From NCBI RefSeq assembly GCF_017591435.1, contig NC_059304.1, positions 31,568,703 through 31,632,702 on the forward strand: DNA of 64,000 nt. Direction: 5' to 3'. The stretch is from Portunus trituberculatus. Taxonomy: Eukaryota > Arthropoda > Malacostraca > Decapoda > Portunidae. Both the position numbers and the translations under genes were made by a program. This document shows positions 21,968 to 31,260 of this stretch, piece after piece; within the stretch, counting starts at the first letter, position 1; each line of letters starts with the position of its first letter. Below the pieces are notes generated by a model. The model worked only from the letters and a program-made list of their open reading frames with translations, did no database searches and had not been told where the DNA came from.

Positions 21968-22848
21968 CTAACCTGCAGCCTTGCTTTCTAATCTTCCTGC
22001 CATGATTTCTAGTCCTACTTCCTCCTCTAAGGTAAAGAAAGATCTCACATCTATGTAGTTTGTATCTGAGAACATTTTAAATAACTCTATCATATCCCCT
22101 CTTATCCATCTCCTCTCAAATGAAAACATGTTTAATTCCTTTAATCTATCTCTATACTCCAAGCGCTTTAATGCTGGTATCATCCTAGTTACTCTTCTCT
22201 GAACTGCTTCTAACATGTTGATATTCTGCCTATAATGGGGTGACCAGGCCTGTATGCAATACTCTAAATGGGGCCTAACATAGGAATTATATAAGCTACG
22301 CACCACTTCCTTACTTTTATAGCTAACATTTCTATTTATAAAACCCAGGATCCTATTTGCCCTATTTCTTGCTTCTAAACATTGCTTTGAAAATTTCATA
22401 GTCCTGTCTATCACTACTCCTAAATCCTTTCCTTCCTCTACTGCCTCTAGCCAACATCCCTCCATCTCATAGCTAAAGTTTGTGTTGTCTTTACCTAAAT
22501 GCATAACCTGACACTTATTATAATTAAACTCCATCTGCCACCTGTCTGCCCATGCTATCAGCCTGTCCAGGTCTCGTTGTATCCTGTAATTGTCCTTTTC
22601 ATCCTGTACTCCACATGCTATCTTAGTATCATCTGCAAACTTTGATACTTTACTACTAATTCCTATATCTAAATCGTTAATGTACACCAAGAAAAGAAGA
22701 GGTCCTAGCACTGATCCTTAGGGTACCCCACTAACCACTTCCTTCCACTAAGACATTGCCCCATTTAATACTACTCTCTGTTTCCTATCAGAAAGCCATT
22801 CACTAATCCAATCAACTAACCTACCCCCTATCCCATGTAGTCTCAATT
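21968..22848 (-). pseudogene. C1 RT, C-terminal half
   Basis: The open piece 21968-22711 (247 residues) starts at MLGPLLFLVYINDLDIGI (motif B end) and contains FADDTKIACG (catalytic FADD, the CR1-type variant of YADD). It also has WQMEFNYNKCQVMHLGK, VRSLYNSYVRPHLEYCIQAW and VQRRVTRMIPALKRLEYRDR. The last part, with RLDIRKYFF and the WNALP box, lies beyond a frameshift down to about 21850. The upstream end at 22848 is the insertion point of the THAP element, which separates this half from motif A at 24450-24571. Confidence 0.85.
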
Positions 22849-23319
22849 CCCAACGTCGGAAAGTGCTGAAAAGCTGCCAGATTCGCCAGATAACTTAATT
22901 TAGCACATTCAACTCGGTATGCTGGAAAAAAAATTTTACGTCATATATGTGCTACCAAACTAAGTAATAAATTATTAGGAACATCTCTAATCAGCTTCAC
23001 CAAGCACAGAGAACGTCATATGGCAAAACGAGCCAAAAATGCTTGGTTCATGGTCTCAGTTTTGGGACACTTCATCACCTTGAGTGAATTACATTATTTT
23101 CAGTAAGCAAGCACATTTCATTGGTTCAAGTTAATTAATTAGCAATCAAATCCAGAAAATGTGACGAATATCAAATAAACACGATGTTTGATGCAAAATC
23201 TTTGTATGACTTCAGTGAAAGATTGTCCGTTCCGTATGTAAACATCAAGCAGGTTTCTACCTGCTCCCCACCGGTTATAGGCAAACAGTTCAGGGTCTGG
23301 ATGCGATGCTGACGGTCCT

Positions 23320-23510
23320 TTGCACCAATCTATGAAATGCTTTGAGCAGATAGCATGGTCCTTGATAGCTCTCCACGTCGGGTCTCATTTACATCGTGTC
23401 TCCCATAATCTTTGAGCCGCGTCTTTCTTCCTGGGAAACACAGTCCATCCTTTCACGCCTTGGTTTTTCTTTTTTGATATAGAATTGCAGTCAGCTACAT
23501 GTATAAACCG
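23320..23510 (-). pseudogene. Degenerate THAP zinc-finger domain
   Basis: Minus-strand reading HVADCNSISKKKNQG, GWTVFPRKKDAAQRLW, ETRCK, a stop, then DPTWRAIKDHAICSKHF. The second zinc Cys, the FP motif, the DAAQRLW helix and the closing C-x2-H (CSKH) match the THAP DNA-binding domain of P-type transposases and animal THAP proteins. The first Cys seems displaced by a small frameshift (TGTAGCTGACTGC), and there is one in-frame TGA near 23384. The MITE at 23544 cuts the coding sequence upstream. No catalytic domain can be recognised, so this is a broken copy. Confidence 0.65.
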
Positions 23511-23543
23511 GCATTCTGTTCCAGCTCTAAGAACACTCCACAA

Positions 23544-23956
23544 TAGGGTGACAAAATTTCTGAGACAAATTCTGGGGAAATTTTCAGTTCTGGGAGGTAA
23601 AAACATGTAGTGTTTTTGCACTGGAAAAACTAAAACGGGGACACTATTTGTACCATTTCTAAACCAGCAATCAAAAGTTTCTCTCGCCTTATTTACCCAA
23701 GTTGCAAAGAAAAAAAAATCTCTACCTGATGAAATATCTGAGATCATGAACACCCATTAGCTATTAAAATGTGGCCGCTATACACTTCACCTTCTTCACG
23801 GAAACTATATAAAAGAGTAATTATAAAAGGACATAATTATCATAATCAAAAGGAGTAGTTTTTTTTAACGCATCAAGTGATTTTTCAGTTACAGAAAACC
23901 GGGGACAGCAGTAGCCGGGGACAGGTCACTGAAATCGGGGACATCTGGTCACCCTA
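23544..23956. mobile_element. hAT-type MITE (413 bp) nested in the THAP element
   Basis: Left end TAGGGTGACAAAATTTCTG and right end GGACATCTGGTCACCCTA form an imperfect TIR based on TAGGGTGAC. It is flanked by CTCCACAA (23536-23543) and CTCCACAC (23957-23964), an 8-bp target duplication with one mismatch, as expected for hAT. The interior has no transposase. It disrupts the THAP reading frame. Confidence 0.85.
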
Positions 23957-24449
23957 CTCCACACGAGCTTCCAAACGACCGCAGGTTGTTTTGGTGTTTT
24001 GAGAGGACTCGGTGTTCCCGAGTTCAGTTAGTCTTTTCAGTTTGATATGCCTTCGGCCGCAAAAATGTTGCTCTACCAAGATTATTACAGAATGTATTCC
24101 TTTGTAATATTTAGAGGAGAAACAGTGCTCTCTGTTGAACTATATGAAAAAATGTTTCACACCAAATATGTAGTTGAGACTAGTAAAAAATGCGAGAGCA
24201 TTGAAACCGCGACTGTGAGTATTAAGCTTATAATAACAGTTTTGTAGAGTGTGTATTCCTAGATCATATGGATAATGTTAGGATAAACACTTGGAATTAA
24301 TGTTTTGCAGTACAAAGACTCAATATCTCAAGATTTATTATGATATGAATTTTAGAATGTGTCTCTCTTGCGAGCTGGCTGGCTGTATACCGAGTCGTGT
24401 ATTAAAACAGCCAGCGATCAATGGCAACCCAGCAATATCCGACGTCGGG

Positions 24450-26195
24450 AATTTGTACACTAGCCTCCTATGCGGTACCTTATCAAACGCCTTGCTAAAA
24501 TCTAGATACATAACATCTATGCTATTTTCATCATCTAACTCCTTGATAATATATTCTAAGATATCGAGCAAATTTGTAAGACAGGACCTCCCTGATCTAA
24601 AGCCATGTTGGGTATCTCTAATTAATCTATTCTCATTTAAATGCTCCCAAATACTACCCTTAATGATTTTCTCTAGTATCTTACATACTATACTAGTTAA
24701 ACTGATCGGTCTATAATTATTCGCATCATCCTTCCTACCTTTTTTAAATATTGGAGTAACATTAGCTAACTTCCAGTCCTGAGGTATCTCAACAAATCTA
24801 AGTAATCTTTCAAAGATTAACTTAAGTGCTTCAAAAATACTGTCTACACCCTCCCTAAGTACTCTGGCATGTAGCTCATCAGGACCACTAGCTTTCCTAT
24901 CGTCTAGTTCAAGAATAAATTTCCTAATAATTCCCGGTTTTATATCAATATTTTCGCACTGTTTGTAACAGGATTTCCTATTCTTTCCCTAGTAAATACT
25001 GAAGAAAATTGTTCATTCAATAATTCTACTATGTCTTCGTTTTGATCCACTACTACACTATCTTTTCTGAGTGGTCCAATCCTATCCTTATTTCTTTTAT
25101 CACTGACCTTGTAATAACTATATAATTTTTTTGGGATCTTTACTCCCAGCTCTAGCTAGTTTTATCTCTGCCTGCCTTTTACTTTTTATAACCTTACTCA
25201 AATCATCTCTGACCTGTCTGTACCTAATCAAATCTACATCTTCCCACTTTTCTGCAACTCTCTATATGCCCTCTTCTTCTCTCTGATCTGTCTACCTATC
25301 TCATGAGTCCACCATAATGGCTTCCTGTTTCTCTGCCTTATATCTTTGTAAGGGATACACTGCATCACTATACCCTTTACTACAACCTTAAAAATATCCC
25401 ACATCTCCTGTGCAGTTTTATTTCCAAAACTATCTTCCCAGTTTACCTCTCCTAATAACTGACGTAACCTACCATAATTGCCTTTCTGATAGTTTGGGAC
25501 TCTAGTCTTATTCACTATATTATCCCTACTGGAATTAATGATAAATCTAATTATATGATGGTCACTGTTTGCTAAAGTCTCTCCTACCTCAACTTCCTTT
25601 AAACAATGCTCAATATTTGTTAGTACCATGTCTAAAACCTTCCTCCCCCTAGTAGGTTTATCTACCATCTGCACTAAATAGTTATCCTGAAAACTTTCCA
25701 TAAACTTATTTTCACTAGCATCTCCTACCATCCTCTCCCAGTTTACTGACTTAAGATTAAAATCCCCTAAGATAATTGTCTGACTAGTACACCCCCTATT
25801 TATCTCATCTACCATAAGGTTGTCTACATCTGCTGACTGGTTAGGTGGTCTATAGAAAGCTCCTACTCTAATAACCTTACTTTTGTTTACTCTAACATCC
25901 AGCCATAAGGACTCTACTCTGTTATCTATTTTAATACCATTAACCTGACTGGAAATGAAGGATTTTTTTACATAAATAACTACTCCTCCACCTATCCTAC
26001 CAATTCTCTGGTGTAAATACATAATGTATCCATCTACTTCATATTCTTTCCTATTTTCCCTAAACTTTTCCTCATTTACCCATGCCTCTGTGACACATAA
26101 AACATCTAAGTCCTCCTCAATTATATAACTAGATAACTCGTCCTTCTTGTTCCTAAGACTCCTGGCATTTACATAAAAACATTTAAGTCCTGCTA
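24450..26195 (-). pseudogene. C1 ORF2, endonuclease and N-terminal RT half
   Basis: Endonuclease from about 26195 (CFYVNARSLRNKKDEL) with VCVTEAW (Glu). The long open piece 25234-26022 (262 residues) reads GGGVVIYVKKSF, RVGAFYRPPNQS, TIILGDFNLKSVNWERM, VLDMVLTN and NSDHHIIRFII, all expected APE boxes in order, then the linker with KPLWWTHEIGRQIREKKR. The RT N-terminus from 25230 to 24572 is broken by several shifts. Motif A is at 24500-24571 (DVMYLDFSKAFDKVPHRRL). The THAP transposon joins at 24449. No RNase H. This is the best endonuclease of the three C copies. Confidence 0.85.
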
Positions 26196-26335
26196 CCTTC
26201 CTGATGCTGTCTCCTTATTTGGAATCCTAATCTTATTATCTCCTATTTGCACCTGGAAATCTTTCCATATCTTTTCATTATCTCTGTTTATCCTATCTAA
26301 TTTATGTCTAACATCTTTCTTCTGGAATGCATTTG

Positions 26336-27460
26336 CTACCTCACCCCCCTACACTCCATCCCAACTCCCACCTCCAGACATCCACTCAGCACATCCACAC
26401 CATCCCAAGCATACAAATCCCTTCGCCCATAGAACCTATCCCATACATCCACAAAGCTGACACCCACATCCTTACACATCCCTTTTACCCGTTCATTCAC
26501 ACCAATGGCCCTAGACAACCATTCCCTGCTAACATACACATGAGGCAAGATTCCTGACACTACACACCTCCTACCACTCTCCCTTATCTTGCCTAACATT
26601 TCCTGAAATCTTGCCACTAACTCCTCCGACCCGCCTGCTCTGACATCGTTCCCACCTACGTGCAAAACTATTACACCCTCCTCTCCATCCCCCAACTCTC
26701 TTCTGCACCTCCTCACTCACTGCCTTCACACCTGCACCAGGCATACACACGTTCGTCCTCCTATCCCTGTCTTTCCCACAGAAAGTGCTATCTAAGTACC
26801 TAACCTGAGAGTCACCCACCACACACACCTGAGGTGTGCTAGGCACAACCCTCCTCCTCCTCTCCTCTACCCCCTTCTCTCTCCTTTCACTCACCACAAC
26901 CAATTCATTCACTCACTCTCACTCTCCCCCTCCCCCTCCAACAAACCGAACCTATTTTCACACTCAACAGGTTTAGTCCTATCCTTCCTAACTGCCTCCG
27001 CTTTCCTTCCCCTCGCAACCTGCCATCTCTGCCCATCCTGACTACTATCTTTCCCAGTCTGGCTTGCCTGCTCCCTCTTCCCCACTCTGCTCTTCCCGAC
27101 AGAGGGCCAAGCCACCCTGTCGCCCTCAAAAGGTCCAACCTTCGGCCTAACACTGATCTCCTGCCTAATTTTTTCCACTGTCTCCCCAAGCCTCTTAACC
27201 TCCTCCTTCAACTCAAAGATGAGAACTTCGTTCGCACTTTTCCCCTCACTTAGCTTTCTCATTTTTTCTCACAATTCTCGGTGCTCAAGAGAAAGAACTA
27301 AATTCTCGCTCTTGAGCCTACACACCATACACTCAGAAAAGTCAACGACCTTCCTGTCATGCCCACACATCTCACACACAACAAACTCGCCCAATCCCAC
27401 CTCAACACTCTCTTTCACGCACTCAATCACACTCTGATATACCTCAGTAGCTACCGCCAT
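26336..27460 (-). pseudogene. C1 ORF1: zinc finger, coiled coil, SGNH domain
   Basis: N-terminus at 27460 (MAVATEVYQSVIECVKES) with a four-Cys finger (CEMCGHDRKVVDFSECMVC), then a Leu/Glu-rich coiled coil (NEVLIFELKEEVKRLGETV), a basic linker, then an SGNH domain: VCVVGDSQVRYLDS (Ser), VLHVGGNDVRAGG (Asn) and a block V region YAWDGVDVLSG. Compared with C2 and C3 (YARDGVHLSRKGVDVLSG), 21 bases are missing and with them the catalytic His. Frameshifts fall near 27265, 26910 and 26720. Known CR1 ORF1 proteins carry comparable esterase domains; their role is in RNA packaging or an unknown hydrolysis step. Confidence 0.75.
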
Positions 27461-27787
27461 ACTAATTTACAATCTGTTAACTCACAAACAAATAAAAATA
27501 CTTGGTGACGGCGGGGTGGGGGGCCTAAGTGACGTCAACTAATCCTCTTTCAAGGTCAACTTGACGGTTACAAGCCTAGTCTCCTCGCTCTACCAAAATA
27601 CTTTTAACTCACAAACACTGATTCTAACCACTATTTCACTCTAATCTAACACTTGCAGTACACACTTTCACTTCACTAACACTCAAAAGCACCACACACA
27701 GACACCAAGCACAAACACCACTCGCTAACTATAAAACCAACAGCCAAAAACGGAGCGCACATACAACACGTCCACTCGCCACCGCAG
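27461..27787 (-). other. C1 5' UTR / internal promoter region
   Basis: About 327 bases between the ORF1 ATG and the 5' end, conserved in C2 (35309-35654) and C3 (41042-41384). It contains a GC-rich stretch (GGTGACGGCGGGGTGG on the plus strand) and a TATAAAA-like string near 27730. All three copies end with the same bases (plus-strand CACTCGCCACC-R-Y-AG), so this is the true 5' end. LINE promoters usually lie here; no specific promoter element is identified. Confidence 0.6.
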
Positions 27788-27850
27788 CTACCTCAGTAGT
27801 CAGTAGCTGAGAGGGAGAACAGGAGGAAGTATGACATACTGAAGAGAGTT

Positions 27851-30833
27851 GTGAGAGAACATGAAGGGGAGAGAGTGCTGGTGATGGGTGATATGAATGC
27901 ACATGTAGGAATTCTGGGAGAACGTGTGAACAGGAATGGTGAGATGCTTGGGGATTTTGTGGATGAAATGGAGTTAGAGAATCTGAATGTAACTTTGGCT
28001 GAGGGACGTGTGACTTGGAGTGCAAGGGAGCAGGAGTCAGCGATAGACAATGTGTTGGTGAATGGAAGAATGCGTGAAATTGTGTCACACATGTGGACAG
28101 ATGAGGATGGTATGGTGGATATTGTGTCTGATCACAATATGCTGGTTGTGGAGTGCTTGTTGCATGGTAGGAAAGAAGTGAAAGTGGCGAGTAAGAAGAG
28201 AAAGTGGAGACTGAGAGATGTAGGGTGGGAAAACTTCCAGGTGGACCTGAGTGCAAGAAGCTGGGATGATGGAGGTATGCATGATGTGGAGCACGTGAAT
28301 GAGAGACTGGTAGAGGATGTGCGGAGTGCTGCAGAGAGCAAGATAGGGTATGTGAGAGTAGGCAGAAGAAAGAAAATACGTAAACCATGGTGGAATGATG
28401 AAATCAGAGAGGTTAGAAAGGAGCGAAAGAGAAGTAGACCATGTAGGTGGCTGAGGAAAAAGAGGCATGAAAGTGATGAGGCAGAGAATGAGTACCAGAA
28501 TGCATGGGAAATGTATGTAAAGCAGCAGAGAATGACAAAGCGAATGATAGTGAAGGCCAAAATAAAGTGTGAAAGGAGTGTGATTGAATCTTTAAGAGAG
28601 AAAGGCATGGAAGGTGGCTGTGAGTGGTACAAGTTCTTGAGAGGTGAGAATATGGAATGAAGAGTTTGAAGGTGAATGGTGGAGTTGTAACAGAGAAGGA
28701 AGGAATGAGAGAGGCAATCAGACAGTTCTGGGAAGAAGTGGGTGGTGTAGGTGAGGTGTTTGGTGCGAGAGAAGGATGTGTGACACTGGAGAGAATGAAT
28801 GCAGATGAACTGGATGAAAGGATCAGCAGGGAGGAGGTGGAGAAGTGTGTGAAAAGGCAGAAGAATGGGAAGGCAGCAGGGCCGGATGAAATACCATATG
28901 AGCTGTATAAGAATGGAGGTGATGTTGTGATTGACAGGATGACTGAGCTTTTTAACCAGGTGTGGGAGGAGGAGAGAGTGCCAAGAATGTGGAATGAGTC
29001 CAGGGTGACTCTGCTGCATAAGGGCGGACACAAGAGTAAGAATGAGTTGAAAAATTACAGGCCGATCGCGTTAGTCAATACAGTATGTAAAGTGTTCAGT
29101 GCGGTGTTGAATGCCAGATTGTGTAAGTGGATTGAAAGAGCTGGAGTATTAGGTGAGGAGCAGAATGGTTTCCGTGCGGACAGGAGAGCTGAGGATAGCA
29201 TGTTTGTGGTGAATGAAATGATTGAGAAAAAAAAAAAAAAAAAGAGGGATGGAGGTAAATTGTATTTGGGTTTCCTGGATATAGAGAAAGCTTATGATAG
29301 GGTGAATAGAGAAATACTAGGTAGAGTCCTAGAAAAAAATTGGGTTGAGTGCCAAGATAGTCAACATAGTGCATAGCATGTATGTTGATACCAGAGTTAA
29401 GTACAGTTTAGGAGATATAGAAACAGACTGGGTGAGGAGTGAGAGAGGAGTTAGGCAAGGATGTATTTTGTCACCAACCCTTTTCAGCCTGTACACAGAG
29501 GAGTTAGCAGCCAGAATGAGAAGGATGAATGCAGGAGTGAGTGTGGGGAATGATAAGATAGGTGTGCTTCTTTATACAGATGACGTAGTGGTTATGAGTG
29601 AGTCAGCAGAGGAGCTGCAAAGTCTGCTGGATGTGGTTGATGGGTATGGAAGAGATTTTGGAGTTAAGTTTAGTAGTGAGAAGAGTAAAGTGATGATTGT
29701 GAATAGGTCGGAGGATGAATGTAATGCAGCATGGAGGCTGGGAGAGAATGAGCTGAAGCAGGCACAAGAATACAAGTACTTAGGGATGTGGATGAGTCCG
29801 AATGGGTGTGAAAAGTCAAAGAATGAAAAAATAAGCTTGGTGAACCAGTGGGTTGCTTGTTTAGGAAGCGCGGCAAGGATGAGAGCAAGTAAGTATGACG
29901 TGCTGAGAGAAGTGTGGAAGAGTGTGGCTGTCCCCAGTATAATGTATGGTATGGATGTGATTGCATGGAACGAGAGTGAAATTGACAAGTTAGAAGTGGG
30001 GCAGTGTAGAGTAGCTAGGCTGGCACTGAATACACCGAGGTACACGGCAGTAGAAGCCTTAAGAGGGGATATGGGATGGAGCTCTTTTAGCGAAAGACTT
30101 ATAAAAGCGACGCTTAGGTACAAGATTAGGCTTGAGAGAATGGATGATGCAAGAATAGCAAGGAAGGTGTATCTGTGGAGTGAAAGTGGAAGCAAATGGA
30201 GGAAAAGGTGTATGAGAATGACAGAGAGGAATGGTCTACACTCTACAGGTTGGGTGGGCAGTGAGAATGGCTGGGGTGAATCAGAATGAGCTGGAATGGG
30301 TCGTGACAAGAGGAGGCAGAATGGGAACAGAATGAGATGTGAGGAAGTGGAAGAGTGAGATAGACAGAGATGTGAAGAGTATGGGACTGAATGAATTGAG
30401 GAATGGGATGAAACAAAAGACTACTCTGGAATGGTACAAGGTGAAAGAGGCCCCGATGTATGAGAGGTGGTACGATGGAAGCCTGGGTGGTGATCTTCTC
30501 TTCAGAGCTAGGGCACAGTGTATGGATGTGAATGCAAGGAGTTACAGGTGGTCTGAGTTCCGCAGCAAAGTGTGTCAGATGTGTGACTCGGGAGAGGACG
30601 AGATGGTGGAGCATGTGATGCTGAAGTGTGTGAAGTATGCCAGAGACAGGTATGAGATGATGCAAGTGATGTTGACTGAGTTAGGGCATAATAGAAACAA
30701 AATAGTGGAAAAGACGGGGAGGGAGTGGATGGTGGTACTGCTGGGACTGAGCAGAGAAACGAATGTAAGGATGATTGAGGCGGTGAAGGAGTTTCTGGAG
30801 AGAATGTGGCGTGCCAGATGTACAGACGGTTAG
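27851..30833 (+). pseudogene. P3 ORF2 remnant: endonuclease end plus RT
   Basis: 27851-28660 (269 residues) starts in the endonuclease: RVLVMGDMNAHVGILGE, ESAIDNVLVNGRM and SDHNMLVVE. 28657-29376 has GKAAGPDEIPYELYK, LKNYRPIALVNTVCKV and LGFLDIEKAYDRVNRE. 29345-30289 (314 residues) has RGVRQGCILSPTLFSLY and VLLYTDDVVVMSES, so the catalytic YADD reads YTDD here, a substitution that by itself would harm activity. 30339-30833 has the zinc box CQMCDSGEDEMVEHVMLKC. A run of 18 A at 29227-29244 expands the Lys stretch after EMIE, and a one-base shift in an A-run near 29335 breaks the frame. Confidence 0.85.
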
Positions 30834-30844
30834 AGCAAAGGACC

Positions 30845-30910
30845 CTGTTTCCTTTTTCTTCTTTTTTTTTTTTCCTTTTTTTTCGTGTGCTTTTCTTTTG
30901 TCGTCTACAG
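30845..30910 (+). other. Splice-acceptor-like tract in P3 3' UTR
   Basis: A long T/C tract (TTTCCTTTTTCTTC, then T-runs of 14 and 9) ends in CGTCTACAG followed by GAGCTGTCAAGATC. It is the strongest of the four P-family tracts. Confidence 0.6.
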
Positions 30911-31260
30911 GAGCTGTCAAGATCAAGATCAAGACACTTAACACGGAAAAGGAAGCCCCGATGTATGAAAGGTGGTATGATAACATAAATAACATAACAT
31001 AAATAATAGGATAACAAAGGGCCACCAGGGCCCATCTAGGTTATCCTGTATCTGTCGCACAGCGACCTCGTCATCAGTACTTAAAGATACACTTACAAGT
31101 ACACAATACATTATATACTAATTCTAAATATTTGGCCCATTAACAGGGGTAAGTCCTGCAGCGAAATCCTCTACAATTTGTGGTCCCCATACATGGGGAT
31201 CATGTCTTGTTTAACTATAGTAAATTTCTTATAAAAACTATCATGCAGTGCTATACATAA

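Larger units (their letters stand above)
22849..24449. mobile_element. THAP-type DNA transposon remnant, 4-bp AATT duplication
   Basis: The element starts CCCAACGTCGGAAAGTGCTG and its right end, read on the minus strand, starts CCCGACGTCGGATATTGCTG: a 20-bp TIR with 3 mismatches. The flanks are AATT (22845-22848) and AATT (24450-24453). The empty site TCTCAATTTGTAC survives in C2 (32263-32275) and C3 (37993-38005), which fixes the boundaries to the base. Inside are a degraded THAP domain on the minus strand (23320-23510), a nested hAT MITE (23544-23956) and a 66-codon plus-strand frame at 24047 that I do not recognise. The THAP domain suggests a P/Kolobok-type relative, but a 4-bp AATT target does not match the 8-bp (P) or TTAA (Kolobok) targets. 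Confidence 0.8.
21557..27787 (-). mobile_element. CR1-like LINE, copy C1 (full-length ends, with nested insertions)
   Basis: Minus-strand LINE from a 5' end at 27787 (GCGGTGGCGAGTGG on the minus strand) to a 3' tail of AACAT-type repeats at 21557-21580 (plus-strand reading AACATAACATAACATAAAT). Order: 5' UTR, ORF1 (Zn, coiled coil, SGNH), endonuclease, RT, 3' UTR. It is interrupted at 22849-24449 by a DNA transposon that left an AATT duplication. The C-terminal motif RLDIRKYFF followed by VVDFWNALPETVV in its sister C2 is typical of the CR1 clade. Confidence 0.85.
27788..30934 (+). mobile_element. PHD/SGNH-type LINE, copy P3 (5' truncated at C1)
   Basis: Plus-strand copy that starts inside the endonuclease, immediately at the 5' end of C1, and runs to an (ATCAAG)n tail at 30917-30934. 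It is more diverged from P1 and P2 than those are from each other. No upstream half of P3 is found on the other side of C1, where N2 lies. Confidence 0.85.

Noticed and set aside
24047..24247. 66-codon frame inside the THAP element
   Set aside because: No recognisable domain; could be chance in AT-rich DNA.
28132..30665. Antisense frames up to 299 codons opposite P3
   Set aside because: Same strand-composition effect; the sense strand has ordered EN and RT motifs.
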